From Azospirillum brasilense (lineage in GTDB: Bacteria; Pseudomonadota; Alphaproteobacteria; Azospirillales; Azospirillaceae), in NCBI RefSeq assembly GCF_001315015.1, contig NZ_CP012915.1, positions 992,001-1,056,000 on the forward strand: a DNA stretch of 64,000 nucleotides, written 5' to 3'. The notes beneath the pieces were generated by a model. It saw nothing but the letters and a program-made list of their open reading frames with translations, had not been told where the DNA came from and did no database searches. The stretch's first letter is position 1. Every line of letters starts with the position of its first letter. A program made the position numbers and the translations under genes. Below are positions 25,390-33,937 of the stretch, one piece after another.

Positions 25390-26513
25390 TCGGCGGCCAT
25401 GCGGGCGAGCCACGCCCGGTGGAAGGCGGCGATGCGCTCCTCGCAGGAGCCGAGGACGGCCGGAGCCTGGACCTGCTTCAGCCCCTTGTGGGTGGCTTCG
25501 GCCACGCGCTGGTCCTCGCCCAGAATGGTGCGGTTGAAGCCGGCGACGTTGGCCTCCACCGCCTTGCGGGCCGCTCCGCCCTTGGTCTGCGGCTTGGACG
25601 TCTCGCCCAGGAAGAGGCGGTAATGCAGCTCGCAGCGGTCCGGCCCGACGGGATCGTAGGTCTGGACGCTCATCAGCGCGCCGTGGGAAACGCCGATGGC
25701 GAGGTTGGGGAAGATCAGATAGTGGTCGTAGCTTTCCAGCCGGTCGCTGCGCGGCAGCCCCATCTTCTGGCTCACCCCGTCCCACCAGCGCGCCGAGCCG
25801 TCGGACAGCTGGCTGACGCCCCGCGAATGCTCGCCCTCGTAGGAGCAGATCCACACCTTCTTCACGTAGCCCTTGAAGGTCTCGGGGTGGGTGGCGTCGA
25901 CGTGGTAGACTTCCAGGGCGCTTTCCAGAGCCGCCTTCCAGTTGGCGTTCCAGGGCAGCACGCCCTCGTCGATGCGGTCGGTGAACAGCTCCGACAGATG
26001 GTCGAGGACGGCGCCATAGGCGCCCAATTGCTCGTCCAGCCCCGGCCCGGCCGGCTCAAGCCGGACGAAGACGAAGCGGCCCCGCACCGCCACCTCGAAG
26101 CGCCGCAGGGCGAGGCGTTTCTTCGCGGCGTCGTCCAGCCCGAAATGCTCGCGGTTGCCGGGGATGCCGACCGGAACGCCGTCACGGTTGAAGACCCAGC
26201 CATGATAGGGGCAGACTGGCTTGCCGTTGCCGCAGGGCCGCAGGTGGATCAGCGAATAGCGGTGCGTGCAGACATTGTGATAGGCCCGCAAGTCACCGTC
26301 GAAATTCTGGACCAGAACCGAGGTGCCGGCGATGTCGGTGGTGATGAAGTCGTTGTCGTTGCGCAGGTCGTCCGTAAATCCAACGAACATCCAGCAACGG
26401 CGGAAGACTCGCACCGCCTCTTCGGCGTGATTGGCCTCGCCGGAGTAACGCTGGGGCGGGATCACCATGTCGGGCGGGAACGAAAGCTGGCTTTGCTGAA
26501 CCCGGTCATCCAT
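25386..26513 (-). CDS. Rieske non-heme iron oxygenase, alpha subunit type
   Basis: 375 residues. The [2Fe-2S] motif is complete: Cys82, His84, Cys101, His104 (CTH and CPYHGW). The mononuclear iron site has His204 and His209 in YHVDATH. The residue that normally bridges the two centres is Asp; here it is Glu201, as reported for carnitine oxygenase CntA. Such enzymes hydroxylate or demethylate small substrates with a separate reductase, which is not encoded here. I start at ATG 26513 (GGAA 6 bases upstream); ATG 26525 is possible. It opens the leftward operon that carries GNAT, PseI and the acyl genes, so it may hydroxylate the acyl group or sugar. Confidence 0.85.
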   Translation of the reverse strand: MDDRVQQSQLSFPPDMVIPPQRYSGEANHAEEAVRVFRRCWMFVGFTDDLRNDNDFITTDIAGTSVLVQNFDGDLRAYHNVCTHRYSLIHLRPCGNGKPVCPYHGWVFNRDGVPVGIPGNREHFGLDDAAKKRLALRRFEVAVRGRFVFVRLEPAGPGLDEQLGAYGAVLDHLSELFTDRIDEGVLPWNANWKAALESALEVYHVDATHPETFKGYVKKVWICSYEGEHSRGVSQLSDGSARWWDGVSQKMGLPRSDRLESYDHYLIFPNLAIGVSHGALMSVQTYDPVGPDRCELHYRLFLGETSKPQTKGGAARKAVEANVAGFNRTILGEDQRVAEATHKGLKQVQAPAVLGSCEERIAAFHRAWLARMAAE

Positions 26514-26631
26514 GGCTGATTCCATTTATCGGTTCGTTAATCATTCGACCCTAGCGTTCTTTCGGTTAATAGTCTCCGAATTCGCCCAAGTCCAGGACGG
26601 ACGGAAGGGCGGCGGAGGGAGGGAGCATCCG
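26514..26631. promoter_or_regulatory. Divergent control region of the acyl/Pse operons
   Basis: 118 bases between the leftward Rieske gene and rightward KAS III gene. The left half is AT-rich for this genome and holds CGGTTCGTTAAT near 26531 and CGGTTAAT near 26565, a partial direct repeat. Both operons likely start here. No promoter class can be assigned with confidence. Confidence 0.5.
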
Positions 26632-27714
26632 GTGAAGGCCATCATCGAGGGCGTGCGCATCGCGGGATTCCGGGCCGCCGTGCCGCCGCACCGCCATTCC
26701 TTCCTGGAGGACCATTCCCTCTTCACGGCGGAGGAGGCGGAGAAGCTGTTCGCCACCACCGGCGTGTACGAGCGGCGCATCGCCCCGCCGCACATCTGCG
26801 CGTCGGACATGTGCGTCGCGGCGGCGGAAGGGCTGCTCGCCCAACTCGGCTGGGACCCGGCCAGCGTCGACGTTCTGGTCTTCGTGTCGCAGGACCCCGA
26901 CTACAACGTGCCCGCGACCTCCTGCGTCATGCAGAAGCGGCTGGGGCTGTCCACGGGGGCGGCCTGCTTCGACGTCAATCTGGGCTGCTCCGGTTTCGTC
27001 TACGGGCTGTGGATGGCCGGGCGCCTGCTCGGCGGGTCGACGGGCCGGCGGGCCATCGTGCTGTGCGGCGACACCAGCTCACGCCACCTCGTGCCGGGCG
27101 ACCGCTCCACCCTGCCGCTGTTCGGCGACGCGGGCGGAGCCGTAGCGCTGGAGGTCAGCCAGGGGGCGACGCCGATCCACGTCGTCGTCGGCACCGACGG
27201 CGGCGGGGCCAAGAACATCTGGGTCAAGGCCGGCGGCCGCCGCAACTCCTTGGTGCCCGGACGCGAACCATGGCCGGCGGACAAGCAGGAGCGGATGTTC
27301 ACCGACTCGCGCCTCTCGCTGAACGGGGCGGAGGTCTTCGCCTTCACGCTGCGCGCCGTGCCGCCGCTGATCCGCGAGACGCTGGAGTTCGCCGGCGTGG
27401 GGGTGGAGGACATCGACCTGTGCGTGATGCACCAGGCCAACGCCTTCATGCTGGAGCATCTGCGCAAGAAGACCAAGTTCCCGCCGGAAAAATTCCTCGT
27501 GGACATGCACGATTTCGGCAACACCAGCTCCGCCTCCATCCCGCTGGCGGTCAGCCACCGGCTGGGCGAGGCGCTGTCCACCGGCACGCGAAAGATGCTG
27601 CTGGCCGGCTTCGGCGTCGGCTGGTCCTGGGGTGCGGTGGTCGCCGACGTTGGGCCGATCCCCGCCCCGGCGGTGCAGGAGATCCCCGACGACTTCCCCC
27701 TGCTAACCCCCTGA
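26632..27714 (+). CDS. 3-oxoacyl-ACP synthase III, second copy
   Basis: 360 residues, clearly related to the KAS III at 13266, with LGCSGFVYG, VMHQANAFM and FGNTSSASIP giving the Cys-His-Asn triad. It starts at GTG 26632 after a GGGAGGGAG-like ribosome site, matching the other copy's N-terminus (KAIIEGVRI / ASVIEGVAL). It lacks the extra repeat-encoded tail. With the SDR 11 bases behind it, it forms a short rightward operon divergent from the main cluster. Two KAS III enzymes could act in two condensation steps or with different starters. Confidence 0.88.
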   Translation: MKAIIEGVRIAGFRAAVPPHRHSFLEDHSLFTAEEAEKLFATTGVYERRIAPPHICASDMCVAAAEGLLAQLGWDPASVDVLVFVSQDPDYNVPATSCVMQKRLGLSTGAACFDVNLGCSGFVYGLWMAGRLLGGSTGRRAIVLCGDTSSRHLVPGDRSTLPLFGDAGGAVALEVSQGATPIHVVVGTDGGGAKNIWVKAGGRRNSLVPGREPWPADKQERMFTDSRLSLNGAEVFAFTLRAVPPLIRETLEFAGVGVEDIDLCVMHQANAFMLEHLRKKTKFPPEKFLVDMHDFGNTSSASIPLAVSHRLGEALSTGTRKMLLAGFGVGWSWGAVVADVGPIPAPAVQEIPDDFPLLTP

Positions 27715-27725
27715 GCCGCCGGACC

Positions 27726-28496
27726 ATGCGCAACCCGCTCGACCTCACGGGACGGCGCCTGCTGGTGACCGGGGCCTCCGCCGACAGCGACATCGGGCGG
27801 GAGATCTGCCGGACGCTGGCCGGGCTGGGGGCCGCCCTCACGCTGGTCGGCCGCCGCGCCGATGCGCTGGAGGCCACGCGCGCCCTGCTGGACGGACCGG
27901 AGCGGCACGGCGTCGCCCCCTTCGACCTGACCGACCTGGACGCCATTCCCGGCTGGATGAAGGGGCTGGCGGAGGCCGGCGGTCCCTTCGCCGGGCTGGT
28001 CCATTCCGCGTCGGAGCAGGGCTATTCCGTTCTGCGCCAGGTCAACCGGGCGCAGTTCGACCGCTATTTCACGCTGAACGTCGGAGCGTCGCTGATGCTG
28101 GCGCGCGGCTTCCACCAGAAGGGCGTCGTCGCGCCGGGCGGCGGGTCGATCGTCTATGTCGGCTCGGTCGCCGGGCTGAAGGGCCAAAAGGGCCGCTCGC
28201 TTTACGCCGCGAGCAAGGCGGCGCTGGTCTCGGTGGCGCAATCGCTGGCGCTGGAACTGGCCGACAAGCGAATCCGCGTCAATGTGGTGGCCCCGGCGGT
28301 GGTGCTGGGCGCCAAGGCGGAGAAGCAGTTCGCCATGCTGCCGGCGGAGCAGAACGCCGCGCTCGCCGCCGCCCACCCGTTGGGCTACGGCGCGCCGCAG
28401 GACGTGGCCGACGCCGTGGCCTATCTGCTGGCCGACAGCGGGCGCTGGGTGACCGGGACGGTGCTGCCCGTGGACGGCGGCTTCACCGCGGGGTGA
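27726..28496 (+). CDS. SDR family oxidoreductase, third copy
   Basis: 256 residues with TGASADSDIG as the dinucleotide motif (two residues longer than TGxxxGIG), SVAG serine, and YAASK. The NNAG motif is replaced by HSAS. It ends TVLPVDGGFTAG. The changes suggest a distinct substrate from the FabG-like protein at 14395. Its last 14 bases overlap the 3' end of the convergent PseG gene. Confidence 0.82.
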   Translation: MRNPLDLTGRRLLVTGASADSDIGREICRTLAGLGAALTLVGRRADALEATRALLDGPERHGVAPFDLTDLDAIPGWMKGLAEAGGPFAGLVHSASEQGYSVLRQVNRAQFDRYFTLNVGASLMLARGFHQKGVVAPGGGSIVYVGSVAGLKGQKGRSLYAASKAALVSVAQSLALELADKRIRVNVVAPAVVLGAKAEKQFAMLPAEQNAALAAAHPLGYGAPQDVADAVAYLLADSGRWVTGTVLPVDGGFTAG

Positions 28497-29526
28497 CCGC
28501 CTCCGCCAGAGCCCGCGCGATGCGCAAGGCTCCCTGGCCATCGACGATCCCCACCAGCTTGTCCGCCATGATCCGCCGCCGCGCCGGATCGGTCCAAAGC
28601 TCCAGCGCGACGTCCGCGATCCGCTCCGGAGCACCTTCGGTCTGTCCGGCCACCAGGGCGCACCAGCCCAGCGCCTCCGACTGGCGGGCGGCCTCCAACT
28701 GGTTGCCGGCAATGGTGACGAGGACGGCGGGCGTGCCGATGGCCGCCAGTTCCCCCGTCGTGGTGCCCGCCGCCGAGACGGCCAGCCCGGCCTGCGCCAT
28801 CAGGCGACCCATGCGCGGCGTGTCGCGGTGCAGCCGCACGCTGTCTTTGAAACACCCCGCCGCGGCCTCCACTGCCGCCGCGTCGCGCACCGCCCCGCCG
28901 ACCGCCACATCCAGCCAGACGCCGGGCGGCAGGCGGGGTGCAAGGCGTTCGATCACCGGAGCCGTCAGCCCCAGCGGATCGGAGCCGCCGAAGGTCACCA
29001 GCAGACCGCGGCGTTCCTCCAGCGGCGGCTTGCCCGCCGCCGCGGCCTCCCGCACCTCCCGCCGCAACGGCGCGTAGCCGGGGCCGAGCAACAGCCGGGC
29101 GTCTGGGTTGCCCTTGCGGTAGGGCAGCGACGCAGCGTCCGGCGCGGCGTTGACGATCAGCCCGGCGTGGATCGGTTCCCCCGTCCCGGCGTCGTCGAAG
29201 GCCAGGATGGGCAGCCCCGTTTCGGCCAGCCCGGCCCGCCAGCCTTCGGAGAATCCATAACCGTCCAGCACGATGGCCGCGGCGCCGGCTTCCGTTGCAA
29301 TGGCGCGGGTTGCGGCAAGGTCGGCGGCGCTGCCGGGAGCCGCTTCGATCCGGTGAACGGCCATGCCGGCAGCGCGCAGACGCTCTTCCAAAGCCGGCGG
29401 CAGGCCCGCTGCGGCGAACAGGGCATCGCCGCCCAGCTCCTGCACGGCTTCCGCCACCGCGAGGCAGCGCATGACATGCCCGGCCCCGATGGACGCCCCG
29501 GCGTCGGCGCGGAACAGCACCCTCAT
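28483..29526 (-). CDS. pseG: UDP-sugar hydrolase PseG
   Basis: 347 residues. The N-terminal RADAGASIGAGHVMRCLAVAE contains His17, the catalytic position reported for Campylobacter PseG, and the C-terminal half has VTFGGSDPLGLT and SAAGTTTGELAAIGTPAVLV, typical of the GT-B-fold PseG hydrolases that remove UDP in the pseudaminate pathway. ATG 29526 has GGGAGA 7 bases upstream; ATG 29547 would overlap the previous gene. It is separated from the other Pse genes by the rightward KAS III/SDR pair. Confidence 0.88.
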   Translation of the reverse strand: MRVLFRADAGASIGAGHVMRCLAVAEAVQELGGDALFAAAGLPPALEERLRAAGMAVHRIEAAPGSAADLAATRAIATEAGAAAIVLDGYGFSEGWRAGLAETGLPILAFDDAGTGEPIHAGLIVNAAPDAASLPYRKGNPDARLLLGPGYAPLRREVREAAAAGKPPLEERRGLLVTFGGSDPLGLTAPVIERLAPRLPPGVWLDVAVGGAVRDAAAVEAAAGCFKDSVRLHRDTPRMGRLMAQAGLAVSAAGTTTGELAAIGTPAVLVTIAGNQLEAARQSEALGWCALVAGQTEGAPERIADVALELWTDPARRRIMADKLVGIVDGQGALRIARALAEAVTPR

Positions 29527-29543
29527 GGGCCGTCTCCCGGCGT

Positions 29544-30218
29544 TCAATGCAAGGTCGGCGCGTTCGGCCCGGTGGGGCGCAGCCGCGTGCGGGCCGAGGA
29601 CAGGCAGAAGGCATGCCAGTAGAGCGCGACCAGGGCGCCCGGCATGCTGTCCAGCTCATGCCCCGGCAAAGCGGTGATGTTCGCCGCGTGGGCCATGGCG
29701 GCGTTGGCGGCGTTGAGGCTGTGCTGCGCCGCTGGACCGATCAGCGCCAGCGTCTCCGCCAGCGCGCGGGCGTCGAGCCGCAAGGTCGCCGGGGCAACGG
29801 TCACCTGGGCGGTCCCGTCGCGCAGGCGCCCGATGGCGATGTAGGCCTCCAGGAGGTCCGGCCGGTCCTCCGGGCGAATGACCGCGGCGACCACGCGGTT
29901 GCCGGTCAGTGGGCCGGTGCCGTCGAACTCGAACACCACGGCGCGCTCGACCTGCCGGGCCTCGGCCAGGGCGGCGGCGCGCTCCCCGGCGGAGACTCCG
30001 GCCAGCCGCATCGCCTCCTCGAACATCTCCGGCCGCCCGCCGCCCTCGGCGTGGACGACCAGCGGGGCGTCCATCGTCGCGGCGATGGCGAGACGGCGCG
30101 CCATGATGTTCACCGCCTCCTCCGCCGCGTCGTCCGACGGCGTGTCCTGCAGCAGTTCCGCGCCCTTGCGCAGCATCACCTCGGCGAAGCTGATGTCCGG
30201 GGCGGTGTCTGGGGTCAT
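29544..30218 (-). CDS. Conserved hypothetical next to pseG
   Basis: 224 residues, no family recognised. It is rich in Ala and looks cytoplasmic, without signal peptide or membrane segments. Segments such as AAEEAVNIMARRLAIAATMDAPLVVHAEGG and AANAAMAHAANITALPGHELDSMP may be useful for searches. ATG 30218 has GGAGACC about 6 bases upstream. The stop is 17 bases before the preferred PseG start, so the two are likely co-transcribed and it may belong to the flagellin-glycan system. Confidence 0.75.
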   Translation of the reverse strand: MTPDTAPDISFAEVMLRKGAELLQDTPSDDAAEEAVNIMARRLAIAATMDAPLVVHAEGGGRPEMFEEAMRLAGVSAGERAAALAEARQVERAVVFEFDGTGPLTGNRVVAAVIRPEDRPDLLEAYIAIGRLRDGTAQVTVAPATLRLDARALAETLALIGPAAQHSLNAANAAMAHAANITALPGHELDSMPGALVALYWHAFCLSSARTRLRPTGPNAPTLH

Positions 30219-30289
30219 GGCGCGGTCTCCGTCGAAAGGGGTCGGCTGTTGTACGCCAGCCTCGGGCGGGTTCTCAATGGCAGCCGCCG

Positions 30290-31297
30290 TCAATGATAAC
30301 CGATGGCGCCCGTTACCTTCCCGCGGAAAACCCAGTAGCTGTAGGCGGTGTAGATCAGGATCGTCGGAATCAGGAAGGCCATGCCGATCAGCAGGAAGAC
30401 CTGGGTTTCCGGCGGGGCGGCCGCCTGCCAGATGGTGATTCCCGGCGGGATCAGCACCGGCCACAGGCTGATCGCCAACCCCAGATAGGACAGGGCGAAC
30501 AACCCCATGGCGAAGGCGAAGGGCAGCGCCTCCCGCCCCTCGTCCAGCGCCCGCCACAGGCCGAAGGCGAGGAAGCCGACCATCAGCGGCACCGGCGACA
30601 GCAGCAGGATGTTGGGAACCGAGAACCAGCGTGCGGCAATGGAGGCGTCCAGGAAGGGCGTCCACAGGCTGACCGCCGCGACCAGAACCAGCACCACGAT
30701 GAGGAGCCGCCGCGCCACGCGGAAGCACCAGTCCTGCAGAATGCCGATGGTCCGCCAGATCAGCCAGGTGCTCCCCAGCAGCGCGTAGCCGGCGATCAGC
30801 GCCACGCCGCAGAACAGGCTGAAGGGGGTCAGCCAGTCCAGCATGGTCCCGGCGAAGTTGCGCCCCTCCACCTCGATCCCCTGGATGAAGGAGCCGAGAA
30901 CCACCCCCTGCGCGAAGGTGGCGAGCAGCGAGCCCAGGAAGAAGGCCTTGTTCCACAAATGGCGGCTGCTCCGCGCCTTGAAGCGGAACTCGAAGGCGAC
31001 GCCGCGGAAGATCAGCGCGATCAGCATCAGCAACAGCGGCAGATACATCGCCGGCAGGACGATGGCGTAGGCGATGGGAAAGGCCGCGAACAGCCCCGCC
31101 CCGCCGAGGATCAGCCACGTCTCGTTGAAGTCCCAGACCGGCGCCACCGAGTTCATCATGACGTCCCGCGCCTCCTCGCTGGGGGCGAAGGGGTAGAGGA
31201 TGCCGATGCCGAGGTCGAAGCCGTCCATCAGCACATACATGAAGACGGCGAAACCGACGATGGCGACCCAGGCGAGGGTGAGCAGGCTGCCTTCCAT
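30290..31297 (-). CDS. cydB: Cytochrome bd ubiquinol oxidase subunit II
   Basis: 335 residues, about eight hydrophobic segments, with MYVLMDGFDLGIGILYPF near the N-terminus and PVWDFNETWLILGG, both hallmarks of CydB. It forms the membrane quinol oxidase with CydA, reducing oxygen at high affinity. It begins 5 bases after the cydA stop. No CydX-like small gene is seen in the 71 bases after it. Confidence 0.95.
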   Translation of the reverse strand: MEGSLLTLAWVAIVGFAVFMYVLMDGFDLGIGILYPFAPSEEARDVMMNSVAPVWDFNETWLILGGAGLFAAFPIAYAIVLPAMYLPLLLMLIALIFRGVAFEFRFKARSSRHLWNKAFFLGSLLATFAQGVVLGSFIQGIEVEGRNFAGTMLDWLTPFSLFCGVALIAGYALLGSTWLIWRTIGILQDWCFRVARRLLIVVLVLVAAVSLWTPFLDASIAARWFSVPNILLLSPVPLMVGFLAFGLWRALDEGREALPFAFAMGLFALSYLGLAISLWPVLIPPGITIWQAAAPPETQVFLLIGMAFLIPTILIYTAYSYWVFRGKVTGAIGYH

Positions 31298-31302
31298 GGA
31301 CG

Positions 31303-32712
31303 TCACTCCGCGGGTTCGATGGATTCGCCGGGCACCGACAGCGGCCGCTTCGGCTGGTGGCCCTGCACCACCGCCGGGATCTCCAGATCCTCGTCGTTCA
31401 GCCGCGCCGGGCCGATGGTCAGCAGCCGGAACAGGTAATAGGTCCCGGCCCCGTAGATGATCGTGTAGACCACCATGAAGACGATCAGCGAGGTCAGCAC
31501 CGCCCCGCCGGTCAGGGCCGGAGTGACCGCGTCCGCCGTGCGTATGATCCCGTAGACCACCCAGGGCTGGCGCCCGATCTCGGTGGTGAACCAGCCGGCG
31601 AGGATGGCGACGAAGCCCAGCGGCATGCAGCCGACCAAAACCTTGTGGAACCAGTGCGGGCTGTAGAGCTTCCCGCGCACCCGCTGCACCAAGTGGATCA
31701 ACGCCACCGCCAGCATGATCATGCCGATCGCCACCATGATGCGGAAGGTCCAGAACAGGATTTCCGGGTTGGGCCGGTCCGCCACCGGGAAGTTCTTCAG
31801 TCCGGGAACCACCCCGTCCCACTCGTGGGTCAGGATCAGGCTCGACAGCGCGGGAATGGCGATTTCCGCGTGGTTGGTCTCCGCCTCGTTGTCGGGGATG
31901 GCGAACAGGATCAGCGGTGCCCGCGCCCCGCCCTCCCAATGGCCTTCCATGGCGGCGATCTTGGCCGGCTGGTGCTCCAGCGTGTTCAGCCCGTGCAGGT
32001 CGCCGAGGAAGATCTGCAAGGGCGCCAGGATGGTGATGAGCGCCAGCGACATGCTGAGCCCAACCCGCGCGTGCTCCAGGAAGCGGTTGCGCAGCAGGTA
32101 GAAGGCGCTGATGCCGGCCACCACGAATCCGGTGGTCAGGAACATCGCGGTGAGCATATGGGCCAGCCGGTAGGGAAAGGAGGGGTTGAAGACCACCGCC
32201 CACCAGTCGGTGACGAAGAACCGCCCGTCGCGCAGTTCCGCCCCCGCCGGGGTGTGCATCCAACTGTTCGCCGAGAGAATCCAGAAGGAGGACAGCACCG
32301 TCCCGGTGGCCACCAGAACCGCCGCCAGGAAATGGATGCCCCGCGGCACGCGGTCCCGCCCGAACAGCAGGATGCCGAGGAAGGCGGCCTCCAGGAAAAA
32401 GGCGGTCACCACCTCGTACTGGATCAGCGGCCCCAGGACGTTGCCGACGATGTCGGACCAGCGGCTCCAATTCGTGCCGAACTGGTAGGTCATCACGATT
32501 CCCGACACCACGCCCATGCCAAAGGAAATGGCGAAGATCCGCGTCCAGAATTCCGACAGGCTGCGGTACAGCGCCTTGCCGGTGATCAGCCACCGCGCCT
32601 CCAGCACCGCGATCCAGCAGGCCAGCCCCACCGTAAAAGAGGGAAAAAGAATGTGAAAAGAAATCACGAAAGCGAACTGGATTCGTGACAGAAGCAGCGG
32701 ATCGAGGTCCAT
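31303..32712 (-). CDS. cydA: Cytochrome bd ubiquinol oxidase subunit I
   Basis: 469 residues, multi-pass membrane protein. His20 in SFHILFPSF corresponds to a haem ligand, and AGWFTTEIGRQPW is the conserved GRQPW block. It is shorter than E. coli CydA (522), consistent with a short Q-loop form of the cyanide-insensitive type. Start ATG 32712. Divergent from rpoH; no FNR-like site was recognised in the shared upstream region. Confidence 0.95.
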   Translation of the reverse strand: MDLDPLLLSRIQFAFVISFHILFPSFTVGLACWIAVLEARWLITGKALYRSLSEFWTRIFAISFGMGVVSGIVMTYQFGTNWSRWSDIVGNVLGPLIQYEVVTAFFLEAAFLGILLFGRDRVPRGIHFLAAVLVATGTVLSSFWILSANSWMHTPAGAELRDGRFFVTDWWAVVFNPSFPYRLAHMLTAMFLTTGFVVAGISAFYLLRNRFLEHARVGLSMSLALITILAPLQIFLGDLHGLNTLEHQPAKIAAMEGHWEGGARAPLILFAIPDNEAETNHAEIAIPALSSLILTHEWDGVVPGLKNFPVADRPNPEILFWTFRIMVAIGMIMLAVALIHLVQRVRGKLYSPHWFHKVLVGCMPLGFVAILAGWFTTEIGRQPWVVYGIIRTADAVTPALTGGAVLTSLIVFMVVYTIIYGAGTYYLFRLLTIGPARLNDEDLEIPAVVQGHQPKRPLSVPGESIEPAE

Positions 32713-32833
32713 GGCCGCGGCCCTCCGTTGACGGTCACCGAGCCGAATCCAGCCGGCCCGACGCGACCCCCAACGCGGCATGTCGCAGGGAGTTCCCGTT
32801 TTCCAGTTGCGGATACTTTCTTTCCCTCCACCC

Positions 32834-32861
32834 CTTGAACCGCCGCCGCGGCCTCTTATTT
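32834..32861 (+). promoter_or_regulatory. Candidate heat-shock (sigma32) promoter of rpoH
   Basis: CTTGAA (32834-32839), 15 bases, CTTATTT (32855-32861). This resembles the alphaproteobacterial RpoH promoter pattern CTTGAA-N-CYTATNT. The start codon lies about 150 bases downstream, leaving room for a long leader. It would make rpoH autoregulated. Confidence 0.45.
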
Positions 32862-33012
32862 CTAAGCTCTTGCCGACATCCACACAGTCACGGCCGGCCC
32901 TGGGCCACAGCCGATCCCACCCCGCTCCGATGGCCCCGCCGGCCAGCCGGGCCGGGGACCATCGGTCCATTGCAGGGTGTTTCCCGAGGATGCCGGAATC
33001 AGGAGAAGCTCT

Positions 33013-33912
33013 TTGACGGAACTGGCAGTTTCTGGCGAACCCCTCACCCTCTTTCTAAAAGAAACCCGCAAGTACGACTACCTCACCCCCGAGCAGGAAC
33101 GCGACCTCGCCATCCGCTGGCGGGAGCGGCAGGACCGCCGCGCCCTCGACAAGCTGATCGGCAGCCACCTCCGGCTCGTTTTCAAAATGGCCCGCGGCTA
33201 TCAGGGCTACGGGTTGCCGCTGTCCGACCTGATCGCCGAGGGCAACGTCGGCGTCATGCAGGCGGCCCAGAAGTTCGACCCCGACAAGGGGTTCCGCTTC
33301 GCCACCTACGCGTCCTGGTGGATCCGGGCGGCGATCCAGGAATATGTGCTGCACAACTGGTCGCTGGTGAAGATCGGCACCACCGCGGCCCAGAAGAAGC
33401 TGTTCTTCAGCCTGCGCCGGCTGAAGGCGCAGTTGCAGGACGCCGAGAACGGCACCTTCGGCGGCGACCTGTCTCCGGAAGCGGTGGAGAGCATCGCGAC
33501 GACGCTGGACGTCTCCCAGGCCGACGTGATCGAGATGAACCGCCGGCTGGGCACCGACCGCTCGCTCAACGCCACACTGGCCGAGGATGGCGACAGCGAA
33601 TGGCTGGACCTTCTGGCCGATGAGGGACCCGACCAGGAGGCAATCCTGGCCGGCGCGCAGGAGCGCAAGCGCCGGCAACAGTTCCTCAAGCTGGGGCTGG
33701 GCGTTCTCGACGACCGCGAGCGGCAGATCCTGGTGGCCCGCCGCCTGCGCGACGAGCCGCTGACCCTGGAGGAGCTGAGCCAGCACTTCCACGTCTCGCG
33801 CGAGCGCGTGCGCCAGCTTGAGGTGCGCGCCTTCGAGAAGGTCCAGAAGGCGGTGATGGCCCAAGCCCGGCAAATTCCGGGTACCACGGGCAAGGCGCTG
33901 CTGCCGGTGTGA
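33013..33912 (+). CDS. rpoH: RNA polymerase heat-shock sigma factor RpoH
   Basis: 299 residues, sigma70-family group 3. Region 2 has YGLPLSDLIAEGNVGVMQAAQKFDPDKGFRFATYASWWIR; the RpoH box appears as QKKLFFSLRR; region 4 has the HVSRERVRQLE helix-turn-helix. I choose TTG 33013 because AGGAGA lies 7 bases upstream; a longer GTG-started frame from 32977 has no such site. It directs heat-shock transcription. Confidence 0.95.
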   Translation: MTELAVSGEPLTLFLKETRKYDYLTPEQERDLAIRWRERQDRRALDKLIGSHLRLVFKMARGYQGYGLPLSDLIAEGNVGVMQAAQKFDPDKGFRFATYASWWIRAAIQEYVLHNWSLVKIGTTAAQKKLFFSLRRLKAQLQDAENGTFGGDLSPEAVESIATTLDVSQADVIEMNRRLGTDRSLNATLAEDGDSEWLDLLADEGPDQEAILAGAQERKRRQQFLKLGLGVLDDRERQILVARRLRDEPLTLEELSQHFHVSRERVRQLEVRAFEKVQKAVMAQARQIPGTTGKALLPV

Positions 33913-33937
33913 CCGGCGGCAGCCTCCCCACGGTGCG

